The notes: generated by a model not told the origin, from the letters alone. A DNA stretch of 64,000 nt from Stictocephala bisonia (GCA_035578905.1 JAQJVL010000565.1:349001-413000), one strand, 5' to 3'; shown: positions 26,341 through 38,587, numbered from the stretch's first letter. Numbers and translations: made by a program.

Positions 26341-27261
26341 AACAACTTAAATGAGAGATTAAAATGAAACTTCTTCAATGACAAAATTTTTCTTTATTTA
26401 TCTTCTTATAAATTACTTCAAAACATAAAATTGGTTTCTTCTTAAAATAATAATAAAAACGAAAATAAAAATCTATTCATTTATTGACTCAATGGAACAT
26501 GAATAAATTAAAACAACTCCTCCAAAATAATAAATTAAATATCTTCAGACCAGAAACTTTTTTATTTATTTGACTTTTTTAATAAATTCCTTTAAACTTT
26601 TAAATCAAAATTCAAAATTGTAATACATTTTCTAAATTCTTTTAAATTGTATAAATTGCTTTAAAATTCTTTAAAATTTAAAATTTCTTTAAATTAAAAA
26701 TTGCTTTAAAATTGTTTAAAATTCTTTAAAGTGTAAATTCTTTAAATTGCCTCCGGGAGATCTGGAACCAAAAGAAATAACCAGCTTTTAGTGACTTGAA
26801 ACATTTTTCCTTTTACTTACAAAGTTTTAAACAGAAATCAAAACACTAAAAATTTGTCACTAGAAGAGTGACTTCAAACCAGAAACAAGTTTAACCACGC
26901 ATGCTTGGTGGATCTTACCCTATCTACTAAAACCCTACTGAAAATCTCTAACTTAAGAAAACTTGTAAAAATTACTTACGTAGCTGTCCTGGAGGTTTCA
27001 AATCCAAAAGTGACCACAACAAAGCTCGACCGGCATTCAATCACTCACTCACACGCGAACTAAGGAAAAATTGCCGCTATAGTAAAATTAACACCGAAAC
27101 GGTAAGGATCACACGTGGTCACACTCAGAAAGATATCGTCGAACTCCCGGAAGGGCAGCAAGCTTCGACCCACGGACTTACCCCCTCTTAACTCTAGAAG
27201 CTAAATCAACCAATTAGAACCCTCTAAACCAGGACATCTGAACAGGTAAGGCTCACCAAAC
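26341..27261 (-). mobile_element. Unclassified insertion-like segment, possible solo LTR or TE 5' region
   Basis: The segment is bracketed by the direct hexamer ATGTTG (26,335-26,340 and 27,262-27,267). Its right part (about 26,750-27,250) is noticeably GC-richer than the surroundings, while its left part is a T/A-rich tract of repeated 'tttaaaattc' words at 26,580-26,740. On the minus strand it contains a canonical splice-donor string, CTACGTAAGTAA (complement at about 26,978-26,989), and further downstream an AATAAAG polyadenylation-type hexamer (complement near 26,392). It has no protein domain. The reading as a solo LTR or promoter-bearing TE fragment is inference; the ends do not show a clean TG...CA. 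Confidence 0.3.
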
Positions 27262-28263
27262 ATGTTGCCTTCAGAAAACATGTCGCATGAAATTGACAGG
27301 AAATTAACAGACATGAAAATACTGGTTATTTAGCTAATTTATATGGGAAAAAACTACTTTTTTACTTGAAAGGGGAAGATTCTGAATTTTTCTCAAAACT
27401 TGGAGAATTTATATCGAAAACTTTTGGAAAACAAACCAAACTCCTAAACCTCTCAGTTCTTACAATATTTAACATTTTCTAAATACAATTTTCTAATTTA
27501 ATTTTAATGAAACAATTAACAATTGTTACAAGACATACTGCAGAATGTAACATTAACACTATCTTTCATTAAATATACGTTTACGAGCTTATTTAAAAAA
27601 AAAAACCCCTATGGTAATATCTAGAAATGATTTCCCTTGGCTCTATATTTTTTTAAAATCATCATTACATTAAAGAATACTAACCATTGTTTAATATACT
27701 TACATTTCTAAGCAGTTTATTTAAAGAAATACATTATATTTGTAGTAGAGTATAGACATGTAATTAGTAATTTAATAAATTTGTCTGAACGTGTTAAAAG
27801 TGGAATTTTAAAACTATTGGCCTCATTAATGACTTTCTATCAGTAAAAAAGATACAAACACTCATAATCTATAAGCTTATTCATAATCATCTCCTAAGAT
27901 TGACGTAAATCAAAATCACTAATTCACATTTGTAAAGAATTGTGTTGTCCCTCTCCTATATAAATGAATAAAATCGCTATATACACAGCCAAATGGATGG
28001 ATACAATTCCTTACAATGAATATATAAGGAAATATGCCGTATAAAATATGTTCCAAAACTTTAAGCGAATTGAAAAGAAACATCATAAAAGTTATAAAGC
28101 TTGAAATTGGTCTTTAGTGCGGTAGTTTCAATTTGAACGTCGCACTTGGCTACTAACTCACCTCTACAGTAAGACATAAAACCGTAACTTTTTGTGAAAT
28201 TTCATGAAGTACTAATAGTTTCTAGCATAAATTGCAAACTTAAAATATTTCATACATTATACA
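27262..28263. other. AT-rich non-coding sequence
   Basis: No ORF, tandem repeat or RNA gene that I can support. It contains only short homopolymer runs, such as the A-run near 27,597. Confidence 0.6.
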
Positions 28264-29038
28264 ATTTACTTACGTGTTTTAGTCATTCTGTCCACTAGAT
28301 AACTTGACTACGCGTTTCAAGTCAAAAGACTCATCATCAGGTCACTTGGTCTTGTTAAAATGAACTTGAAACCCACTTCATATATAGTTCACACACGCAA
28401 AAATACATGTCACGCACCGATACAGTTCTGTGGGCGATTGTTAGACAAGAACTGGAGTGTACTTCAGTTAGCCTCTTCTTCAACTATATCATTGTTTTGA
28501 TTAAGATCAGATGTGACCATTGATTTTGTTTTGTGTATAAGAGTGTTTAATAATATGTTGGATTCAAAATTGAGTCTCAAAATCTCATTGAGTAAATGTG
28601 GATTATTTTTAGACTTGTAAATTTCTTATTCTTATGATGTGTTTAATAGTTTACTTTTGTGGCAAAAATGAATTATCTGTAAATTTCCATCCATTAATTG
28701 AAGATATTGACTGGTATCACGGAGGTGCTGAGTGACGTTTTATTTTTGTTTATTGTGCTTGGTGTCTGGATAGTGTTCTTTAAATCTTGTGTGAAAAGAT
28801 CTTCCTTGATACCAACGAATCTTGTAAATACGAAATTTACACTCCAGTTCTTGTCTAACAATCGCCCACAAAACTGTATCGGTGCATGACATGATGTGTT
28901 TTTGCGTGTGTGAACTTTATATGAAGTGGGTCTCAAGTTCATCTTAACAAGAACAAGTGACCTGATGATGAGTCTTTTGACTTGAAACACGTCATCAAGT
29001 TATCTAATGGACAGATTGACTAAGAAACGTAAGTAAAT
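28264..29038. mobile_element. 775-bp foldback element with ~200-bp arms
   Basis: 28,264-28,462 and 28,838-29,038 are inverted copies of about 200 bp. Outer ends are 'atttacttacgt' and 'aacgtaagtaaat'. Inner tracts include 'gggcgattgttagacaag' against 'cttgtctaacaatcgccc'. The 375-bp centre is AT-rich with no protein domain. A 98-codon minus-strand frame (28,694-28,990) runs through the right arm and centre and has no family signature. Each arm carries the string CTGATGA followed by a short hairpin and GAAAC, in opposite orientations. It is likely a non-autonomous transposable element. Confidence 0.75.
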
Positions 29039-29432
29039 ATTTATAGTCTGTTTGGGGCTAAAGTGTCTACTTTTAACTATAAAATGAACATTAAATATCA
29101 ATAATAAACACGTAAATAACATAAATTCAGAAAAAATTTCAAATAATTCAAAATAATTTATTATAACTAACAAATGTATTTTATTTATTTATTTATGTTG
29201 TAGTGGTATGATGAGTCAATGTCATATTTTACAACAAATTGAATATTTAATAAATGTAATGTTCCTATTCCAAGTTTTTTCCTTTGATGTTTTGTTCGCG
29301 AAGGTGTTCATATTTTCTATCAAAATTATTAGACTGCTTATTAAAGTTTTTTTGTACAGTATGTTTCATTTCAGATTCTAATATTAAGAATTACCGCCCC
29401 ATTACAAAAATTTAAAATATAAAAAATAATCT
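29039..29432. other. AT-rich spacer
   Basis: Non-coding AT-rich sequence between a foldback element and the 87-bp satellite. I see no supported feature in it. Confidence 0.6.
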
Positions 29433-30836
29433 CTTGCTACCTTACAATATTGACTTATAGCCTGGACTAACTTATATATGGCATAACGTGCAGTATTACG
29501 ATACAAATTACACAATTCACTTGCTACTTTACAATATTGACTTATAGCCTGGACTAACTTATATATGACATAACATGCAGTATTACGATACACATTACTC
29601 AATATTCTTGCTACTTTACAATATTGACTTATAGCCTAGACTAACTTATATATGGCATAACATGCAGTATTACGATACACAATACACAATTCACTTGCTA
29701 CCTTACAATATTGACTTATAGCCTGGACTAACTTATATATGGCATAACATGTAGTATTACGATACACAATACACAATTCTCTTGCTACCTTACAATATTG
29801 ACTTATAGCCTGGACTAACTTATATATGGCATAACATGCATATTACTATACACAACACACAATTCTATTGCTACCTTACAATATTGACTTATAGCCTGGA
29901 CTAACTTATATATGGCATAACATGCAGTATTACGATACACAATACACAATTCTATTGCTACCTTACAATATTGACTTATAGCCTGGACTAACTTATATAT
30001 GGCATAACATGTAGTATTACGATACACAATACACAATTCTCTTGCTACCTTACAATATGGACTTATAGCCTGGACTAACTTATATATGGCATAACATGCA
30101 TATTACTATACACAACACACAATTCTATTGCTACCTTACAATATTGACTTATAGCCTGGACTAACTTATATATGGCATAACATGCAGTATTACGATACAC
30201 AATACACAATTCTATTGCTACCTTACAATATTGACTTATAGCCTGGACTAACTTATATATGGCATAACATGTAGTATTACGATACACAATACACAATTCT
30301 CTTGCTACCTTACAATATTGACTTATAGCCTGGACTAACTTATATATGGCATAACATGCAGTATTACGATACACAATACACAATTCTCTTGCTACCTTAC
30401 AATATTGACTTATAGCCTGGACTAACTTATATATGGCATAACATGTAGTATTACGATACACAATACACAATTCTCTTGCTACCTTACAATATTGACTTAT
30501 AGCCTGGACTAACTTATATATGGCATAACATGTAGTATTACGATACACAATACACAATTCTCTTGCTACCTTACAATATTGACTTATAGCCTGGACTAAC
30601 TTATATATGTCATAACATGCATATTACTATACACAACACACAATTCTATTGCTACCTTACAATATTGACTTATAGCCTGGACTAACTTATATATGGCATA
30701 ACATGTAGTATTACGATACACAATACACAATTCTCTTGCTACCTTACAATATTGACTTATAGCCTGGACTAACTTATATATGGCATAACATGCAGTATTA
30801 CGATACACAATACACAATTCTCTTGCCACCCTACAA
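29433..30836. repeat. 87-bp satellite array (about 16 copies)
   Basis: Direct repeats with an 87-bp period, each starting 'cttgctaccttacaatattg' and including 'cctggactaacttatatatg'. A one-base-shorter variant with 'catgcatattactatac' occurs three times, at about 29,835, 30,095 and 30,624. This implies block duplication of three units (about 260 bp). Because 87 is 29 codons, one minus-strand frame stays open across units with a 29-aa period, giving frames up to 160 codons. The short variant closes the frame each time. I treat these frames as by-products of the period rather than as genes. Confidence 0.97.
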
Positions 30837-32683
30837 TATTGATTCTTCCTTTTAGTTGCACAGGAGAGCTACAAAATAAATCACGAAATTATACTAAACT
30901 ATTCCTAGAAAAAATAGTTATTTATTTATTCAGAAGTAAATAAAATTATTTATCTAAGGTGATCTTTACATTGATGAGAACTCAAACGTTTGCTACTGTA
31001 TTAGTTAGAAACAGACTACAAATAACCATTAGTAGTAATTAAGGCCAGACAGTCAGGCGGACTGCCTTGTCACTGGTTATTGACTTCTGCTTAATTAAAA
31101 TGATCCATTTTGTTCTATGAAGTGATCTACAAATCAAATCTATAAGCATTCTCAACACAAACAGTAAATCATTCTGTTTTATTTTCTAATCATAGGACAT
31201 CTATTGATTAAATCCTATTTAGAAGTATTTTATCCAATTCAAAATGTTATTGGCCTACTTGGCTGTCCTTTTGCTATTTTCAAAGTACAATATATATTTT
31301 AATTCATATTTAATAATCTAGTTTTGGGACTAATTTAAATGATGGATTGTGAATTATATGCATGCTGAATTTAATGGCTTCCCAAAAATGTCTCTTTGAA
31401 ATCGATTTCATTTCAACACGTAGGCAGTTTCTTCTTGTTCCAAATATACATATAGTGAACACAATTGTGTCAAGCCGTTTCATTGCTGTAACTAAAGACA
31501 GATGAATGCAAATTTCATTATTGATTTCATTGCACTATCTAACTCAATGCTAAATTGTCTTAAGTTTTAATAAATGAAAGTGTTTTTGTCATAACGTTCA
31601 TTATAATCACATCCTGCTCCAGCTCAAATAGTGATGTCAGCACTATGTCTCTGCCAAACTCTTTGTTAGTTCACTAGACAAACAATGTTTAGAATGGCCA
31701 AAGAATCTCTTTGTACACAGTGTGCTTGAAAAGTCCTGGAATGGTTTAATAAGTTTGTATCTACTACTAATAAAGCAACGAGATTAAGTTCATTAATATT
31801 ATTTGTAAAATTGTCATTTTGTAAGTGACTATTAGAGGACGGCTTAAAGGAGTCAAAAGATAATCCTAAAACATAGCATAGATTGCGTTGTCCATAAAGT
31901 TTAATATCTTTGCAAGGAAAACTTAATTCTATAAATTTGACAGTGAACGGACAAGTCAACATATAATTGCAGTAGTTGAAATTTCTTAAATGGAATTCAA
32001 TAACAAAATGCGATTAATGTTATTATTAAATGTTTCAAAATGACGTAAAAGTCAATCCTTTATAATCAGGACGGGTTATCAATATTTGTATATTGTAACC
32101 CATACCAAAGGCAATTTTCAATTAGCTTAATTTTTACAACTACCAAATTTTGTACCTTTTAAGGTCGGATGTGTAGTATTGTATTCTCCTTATCTAGATA
32201 ATTTTATTTACACCTCAATCTATTCTGCTAGTTAGTATTGTATTCTGAGTCTTCGGGAACGAGACTCCTCCAGTGTTGTGATAATACATAGAGATCTTTT
32301 ATTAAGTAATTTATTTATAATATACAGTGGTTTGAAAAACTAATCTATTGTTTATCAAAATCAATGTTGTAAATGTAAACAATAAACATTTAGTATAGGT
32401 ACAGCAATTTGATGTCTGATTTATGGTATTCAAATGTCTTACTAAACGCCTTTAATTTGCATTAAAACTCAACGTATGGTCTAATTCAGATTTCCTTGTG
32501 ACTTCTTGTAAACCGTCCATTAATGAGATAAAAGTCTGACATTTACTTATAAAAGAAGACATTCATGGGTAATATTATTAAAATACGTCATATTTCTGTA
32601 TAATTAATGGTAAAAAACGCATTAAACCGTTGCGGGACTTGTCAATCACACTGTCCATAGTGTGTCTTTAATGACCTTAGCAG
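30837..32683. other. AT-rich non-coding region
   Basis: No convincing coding exon, RNA gene or tandem repeat. The longest minus-strand frame (31,666-31,962, 98 codons) has no recognisable motif and is probably chance. Confidence 0.6.
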
Positions 32684-32710
32684 AATTCAATTCAATTCAA
32701 TTCAATTCAA
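32684..32710 (-). repeat. LINE 3' tail, (TTGAA)n
   Basis: About five copies of 'attca' on the plus strand, which is TTGAA on the LINE strand, end the element. Short tandem tails instead of poly(A) are known in CR1-like and related LINEs, where they take part in target-primed reverse transcription. Confidence 0.8.
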
Positions 32711-32891
32711 AATATCTTTATTCACAAATATATACACAGAGTACATTGAATAGTGTCAGCGATTGAAGCAATTTATACATAAGAAGTAGCAAGTAACATC
32801 ACATTAAAATAAAGTATGTACAGTATTAATTTGAGACAATGAACCCCATAAACTACATTCAAGGCATAAAGTTATAATCATAAGTAGTATA
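32711..32891 (-). other. LINE 3' UTR with polyadenylation hexamer
   Basis: Non-coding stretch between the C-terminal domain stop and the pentamer tail. An AATAAA hexamer (complement 32,717-32,722) sits directly before the tail, as expected for the 3' end of a LINE transcript. Confidence 0.7.
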
Positions 32892-33242
32892 TTATTTCGT
32901 ATTTTCAAATACCTCATCTGTTGAATAGGGAGCAATTTCAATAAGGTAGTTTATAAGTTTCTTTTTAAATTGGTTGTTACATTCTTCATTTTTTAATGAA
33001 TTTGGGAGCATTCTCAAAAATCTTAGCCCGGTTGAGCTCGTTTTTTTCTTTGCAAGCTCTAGATTGTGCCGTCGAGTCTCCACAAAGGCCCCTCCCCTTG
33101 TATTATAACCGTGCTTATCATTCAGTAATTTTTCAGGCATGTATTCTTTTACAAACATAATTGTCTGTAAAATATAAATTCCAAAAACCGTCAATATACC
33201 TAAGTTTTTAAAGTGAATTTTAACCAAATCTTTCTCTTTCAT
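32892..33242 (-). pseudogene. LINE ORF2 C-terminal domain fragment
   Basis: A 116-codon frame that continues the polyprotein after the reverse transcriptase, in a different frame. It carries the ILTVFGIYI region (residues 16-24) and HGYNTRGG (44-51), both characteristic of the region downstream of the RT in CR1/Jockey-type elements in insects. It ends in a short acidic tail. The first Met is not a genuine start, because upstream codons in this frame (through 'LNLQKRAIRIILR') clearly belong to the same protein. The break from the RT frame falls at a 7-base T-run (33,295-33,301 on the plus strand). Confidence 0.85.
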
Positions 33243-33286
33243 TCGTAAAATGATCCTAATTGCTCTTTTTTGCAGATTAAGAATTT

Positions 33287-35284
33287 TTAATAGGTTTTTT
33301 TCGAAGTTGAACCGTATAGGGATATTCCGTAGGATATATGCGAGTGAATGTAAGAAAAATATATAGACTTAAGCGTAGATGTATTGCATAAATATGACAT
33401 TTTCTTAATAGCATATAACCCAGAGTTTATTTTTCCACAAATATTTTCCACATGCCTATCCCAAGTTAGGTATTGGTCCAAAGTTAAGCCCAGAAATGAT
33501 ATTTCGTCTGTTTGCTTTATTTCTTTGTCATTAATTAAAATATTCGGTTCAATTTTTTGTTTGTTTTGTTTAGTTGAAAAAGCTATAAAGTTTGTTTTCT
33601 CTAAGTTTAGTTGTAAATTATGTGAATTAAGAAATTGTTGGATACTGGAGAGATCAAGATAAGACTTCAATTCAATATCTTCTAATGAGTTCCCAGATAT
33701 TTTTAAACTTGCGTCATCTGCATAAAGACACATATTTTCCTTGGGAACAAGTGACATAGAACGTGGAAAGTCGTTAACATAGCATAAGAATAACAATGGG
33801 CCCAGGATGGACCCTTGTGGGACACCGAAGCAGCACAGTTTCATCGTTGATCGAGTACTTAACAGCCATTGGGACTTGACATGAGAAATTTCTACATATT
33901 GACGTCTGTTTAGAAGGTATGATCTGAACCATAACCATTCTGACCCGTTTACTCCCAAATCTTTTAATTTATTGAGGAGTATTTCGTGGTGAACCCTATC
34001 AAATGCTTTTGACATATCCATTGATATGCCAACTACCTTTTCATGATTGTCTACCGATTCCACTACCGACTCAATAAACTGGGTTGCTGCCGTGATAGTA
34101 GAAAAACCTGGCCGAAACCCATGCTGACCATGAAATATAATTTTGTTGTCTTCTAAATAATTAATAAATCTATTGTACATTGCCTTTTCAAATATTTTTG
34201 AGAAGACCGGTAATAAAGAAACTGGACGATAGTTTGAAACGCTTTCTGCATCTCCTTTTTTGAAAATTGGAATAATTTTGGATATTTTTAAGGGTTCTGG
34301 AAAGTGTCCCGATACAAAAGATGAATTAATAAGGTGAGAGAGAATTGATGTTAGTTGGAATTTAACGTGTTTGATAACTTTAAGTGGAATTTCGTCATGA
34401 CCACAAGAAGGCTTGTTTTTAAGCGAGTTTATAATGTCTAAAACTTCGTTACAACAGATGGGCTTACAATAAAATTGTTTGTTTGTCTGTAGACCAATCT
34501 GCCCACCTACATTTTTGTAAAAGTTATCTCCTGACAGATTTTGGGGAACTGCTTTAACTGGACTATTACTAATATTACAGGGCACATTTAGAAAATAATC
34601 ATTGAACACATTACTCAAATACTTGGGATCAGTGATTGCAGAACCATTTACTTTTAATAATATTTGTCTGTTGTAATTAGTTGGCTTATTCCCGACTTCG
34701 CTGTTTATAATATTCCACGTGGTTTTAATTACATTTTCAGACTTACGAATTTTGCTATCATAATATGACTTTTTTATTACTTGAGCCTTTGATTTGAATG
34801 ATTTATACATTGCCTTTGATGCAGAGAAGAGATCGCAATTTTGAGTATGTCTGGACATTTTTGACAATTTGATAATTTCAATTTTTTCATCCTTTAATGA
34901 GTTATCATACCAGCCCTTAGGTTTATTTCGTTTGTTTACTACTATTTTAGGAAAAGCTAAATTAAAGTAACTTTTGAACTTTTTATAAAATAAATCATAT
35001 TTGTCATGAGTATTTGTATAATATATTTCCGCCCAGCTTTCTTCCCTCGTAAGGTCTTTAAAATAATCCATATTTTGTTCGGAATAATTATACGTATATT
35101 TTTTAATTGACTTATTTTTCCAAGATTTTTTACCTAATTTATTTAATGTTAGTACCTGTGCGTCATGGTCTGAGAGAAGTGTGATGACACCCTCAATTGT
35201 AATATCTTTTTTATTTAGGTTTGTTAAAACGTTATCAATAGCAGATATTGAATTACTCATGACCCTATTCGGGAAATCAACCAA
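33287..35284 (-). pseudogene. LINE ORF2: endonuclease C-terminus and reverse transcriptase
   Basis: A frame of 665 codons. Residues 1-50 are the end of an APE-type endonuclease, with the conserved SDH motif at 38-40. The RT domain follows, with NYRPVSLLP at 351-359, HGFRPGFST at 388-396, the first catalytic Asp in DMSKAFD (D423), GVPQGSILGP at 487-496, the catalytic YADD at 521-524 and FLGL at 597-600. All key RT residues are present. The listed start is TTG inside the protein, not a true start, and upstream codons in this frame read on for a short distance toward the endonuclease fragment. The frame stops prematurely at 33,287, and the C-terminal domain resumes in another frame. The enzyme would nick target DNA and prime cDNA synthesis for LINE insertion. 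Confidence 0.93.
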
Positions 35285-35300
35285 GTATAAGAGTCGGTGT

Positions 35301-35922
35301 CTATTTAAAACATTTTTTTAGTTCATGTAATTTTTTATCTTCCCGTAGGGCATTTATATTTAAGTCTCCTATAATTATAATATTTCTACATTTTACTAAC
35401 ATACTTTCTATTAGCATACTTAATTTTTCTAGAAATATGTATGGCTTCGAACTCGGAGACCTATAAATGCCAGCCAATAGAAATACATCCCCATCTGTCT
35501 TAAACTTAACTACAGTATACTCAAACTGCTTATCTTCTAGCATACATGTACCCCTAGGGATACCAACAGAGCTCCACTTAACAGCTCCCCTCGCAAGTAT
35601 GGCGACACCCCCTCCTGTTGTAGTTGCACGACAGTAGTGAGAAAGTAATTTATAACCATTGATGTTAAGTCTAGAAATTTCATTTGCGTTATATTTGTGC
35701 TCTGTCAGCACGATTATGTCAGGTCTTAGTTCTTCGAGAGTGATCTCTAATGGTTCCACTCGACTTTGTAAGTGTTGAATATTTTGGTGGAGTATTTTGA
35801 TTTTACTACTTTCTTTAGATTTTAAATTAGGTTGGTTTAGATTGGTTTTTCTGTCACTGTACGCAATTGCAAACTTGACAAAAAAACAACTGGAGCAAAA
35901 TCCAATACATATAGTATATTAC
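35301..35922 (-). pseudogene. LINE ORF2: N-terminal part of APE endonuclease
   Basis: The frame is open from a stop near 35,923 down to 35,301. The endonuclease begins near 35,800 with ILHQNIQ (the Asn codon at 35,781-35,783 is the conserved N-terminal residue). It continues with the catalytic Glu in LTEHKY, GGGVAIL, GIYRSPSS and GDLNIN. Counted from the GTG at 35,759 these lie near residues 18-23, 49-55, 97-104 and 131-136. That GTG is not a start, since homologous sequence extends upstream. About 40 further codons before ILHQNI are Cys-rich then polar and are unassigned. The frame ends at TAG just past a 7-base T-run (35,313-35,319 on the plus strand), while the rest of the domain, including SDH, lies in the next frame. 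Confidence 0.88.
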
Positions 35923-35925
35923 TTT

Positions 35926-38587
35926 TGCGTTTCGGTATGCCCCCGAAATGTTAAGCTAAAAGAAACTCCATAATCTTCTGGTTCTGGGAGGGGGCCTTCT
36001 TTTATTATATTTCCCTTGTATGGTTGGGTATTTAGCTAATATATTAATATTTAATTTATGAGGATTAATACTGCTCTGATAAAAAATGGCAACTGATAGC
36101 ATGTTATTGCCAATTTCCTATTATAAATTTTAGTAAATTTTGCTTCTAAGCTGCTTTACTAATTAAAATCAATATAAAAATTACCGAAAACACAGAGCAG
36201 GTGTCAATATTCCAAGTAAAAAAACATTGGATGTAATTTTAATTAGTATTCATTTAAATTTGTCCCTAAGCTGTTTCAGAGCTTCCATGAACAGGAACAA
36301 AAGTTGATGTTAAGTATGTGAACTATGTGTTAGTCGTATCACTTATACGAGCAAAATATTTCTAGGCGTTACCAAAATATAGAGTAAGAAGGTAGTTTTG
36401 GCAAAGGACTAAGTCGTTTTTCCAGTTCGAAGGGCGCTTCACGGATCAAGTACTAGGCGGATTAAGGGTGGCCGGAAATACACTTCATATATTTCTTTGT
36501 CGGATTTCCTTCTCTCCTATATTATTTATTCGGGAATTTATATTTCTAAAAGGTTTTCCCTCTACATATGTCTATATATTCTTTGTAATTTCTATTCTGC
36601 TAAAATAGTTTCTTCCAAGCACCTATTTACTGCATAATAAATATCTTAATTTCATACCTCACTAACAGGCTATGCATTTATATAAAACTTGTTCAGAACA
36701 TGTCATATAAATAATTGTAAACATAATAACGATTTAAAGTATTTGCTCAATCATATAGTATTTTGTATACAACACTAAACGATAATATATTAGGACAGAC
36801 TATGCTCTGAAACAAATCGTCTAAGAAGAACGTTAAAAAAAGAATAAATGTACACTAAAATACTTTAGATCATACCCAAATAGAGAGTTCTGCTGGCATA
36901 TTAGCATCATTAGTATAGTGAAGTTGAGATCGAGTTGGTATTGGTTGGTTAAATATTTTCAAATTATTATCTGTTCAATAAAAACCAATAAAATATATTC
37001 TTGAATTAATAATTTATATATTTAATAATTTTAATATATTTTCAGTATGGCTTGGAAACATTTTAATATGCTTAAAAGAACTAAGCAATGCCACGTAAAT
37101 CAAATAAAATGTTCTCCTGAGCTCTATAATGGGAAATAGTTCATTTATCTATCCAGAAATTTAATTAAAATAGACAGGTAATTTAAGTAAAAACCTATTA
37201 AAATAGGTTTAAAAGTACAAATTTAATACATTTTACAAGAAATATTCTATGGTTTCTAACAGAAGAATTTAACTGTTTTAATATTAAAATAAATTATGTA
37301 ATAAAAGACAACCGATATTCTGGTCTGACTTGACACTATTCAATGAGATACACGTGACGATATATTGGAGTTTAATCCTTGTGGGAGGAGGGGGGGGTTA
37401 ACAGGCTCACAGTTTAAACAATTAATAATTTAATGTATAAAATCTTCTTGGAGGACTAAACAAAAATTATACACTGTCAACTTTAAAGCAACGATAACAT
37501 TTATACAAGTATTATTTTTTACATATACATTCCTGTTTACAACAACGAAAACAGTAGGCCTGCCTGTGGACCACTGAAAAGTGTATCAAAGAGATGAAAT
37601 ACGAACAACTTGGCAAGTCTAAGATTACTCGTATTTGGGGAAATTGCAAGAAACATGAATGAGGGAATCGCAATAAGAAAACTATTATCTATATAAATGC
37701 CAATTTGAGTCTAACGTTAACAATAAATGAACATTTAGAGACTAAAAACATTTTGTGTAGGCCGCGTATCTTTTTTACTTAATACTCATGATAATTCTTT
37801 AAAGAATAATAATGAAACATTTCTTATATGCATGTATGTCTTAAAATTATTACCTATGTAATTATTAAAATTTAAATTAATTGTGGAATTTTGTTTCAGG
37901 ACGGCCAGCCCTCCCCCCCCCCAATTGGTCCATGAATAAAGAAATACAACACATTAATTAGTTACTGTTATAGACTTATGTTATGATTAAGGCTAAAGGT
38001 ATTATTTTTTTATAAACATTCTGAACGCTTTCTGTGATTTTACGTAATTTGTTTGCTTGTTTGCATTATGAAATGTTTCTTTGATTTTGGGTTAAAGTTA
38101 ATTTAAAAAATAAAAAGTAAAACTTTAGTCTCACATTTCATTGTTGATGACCACTTTTTTGACAGTAGGGACATATAAAATGGAAAAAAGGGTTAGTATA
38201 TGTTGAATATATTACTTTACAAACTGTTTTAAAGCGGGCAAATAAAATATCCTCTACGATAGGACTATAAAGTGACTTTGTGTTTTTTATTACTTAGATT
38301 TCATTATCAGCCCTAAACAGAATTCTATCGCTCCTGCTAACTTATATGCAGCATCATTTATTCAAATATAACAGTAAATAGTTTGCTTAATTAGTGTTAA
38401 AGTAGTTTTAAACTTGCCAGAAATCCTTCCAAACGTAAAGCACAAACTCTTTTGATACAGGGGTAACCATTTGTACTTAAAATACCCTGACTTAAATTTA
38501 AACATATGAAAAAGCAAATAATAGATTTCAACAACATTTTCACAGATTGGACAATAAATAATCCAGTCAATTAAAAATTTAAACTAA
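35926..38587. other. AT-rich non-coding region
   Basis: No ORF over 60 codons and no supported RNA gene or tandem repeat. Short G-rich (37,383-37,397) and C-rich (37,909-37,921) runs are the only compositional oddities. Confidence 0.65.

Larger units (their letters stand above)
32684..35925 (-). mobile_element. CR1/Jockey-like non-LTR retrotransposon (LINE), degenerate
   Basis: The minus-strand order is endonuclease fragment, endonuclease C-terminus plus reverse transcriptase, C-terminal domain, 3' UTR, AATAAA (complement at 32,717-32,722) and a pentameric (TTGAA)5-like tail at 32,684-32,710. An apurinic-type endonuclease, a reverse transcriptase of the YADD type and a microsatellite 3' tail are typical of CR1/Jockey-superfamily LINEs. 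No ORF1 (gag-like) protein was found upstream; the endonuclease frame is open only to about 35,922. The element is therefore 5'-truncated or lacks ORF1, and it has two frameshifts. Confidence 0.92.

Noticed and set aside
30075..30557. 160-aa repetitive ORF as a repeat protein
   Set aside because: It is a direct consequence of the 87-bp (29-codon) period and is broken wherever a unit is one base shorter.
31666..31962. 98-aa minus-strand ORF
   Set aside because: No recognisable domain, no splice or promoter context, and a length expected by chance in this much sequence.
37383..37921. G-run and C-run as a G-quadruplex pair or transposon ends
   Set aside because: Single runs only, without four G-tracts in a G4 spacing, and the flanks are not inverted copies of each other.
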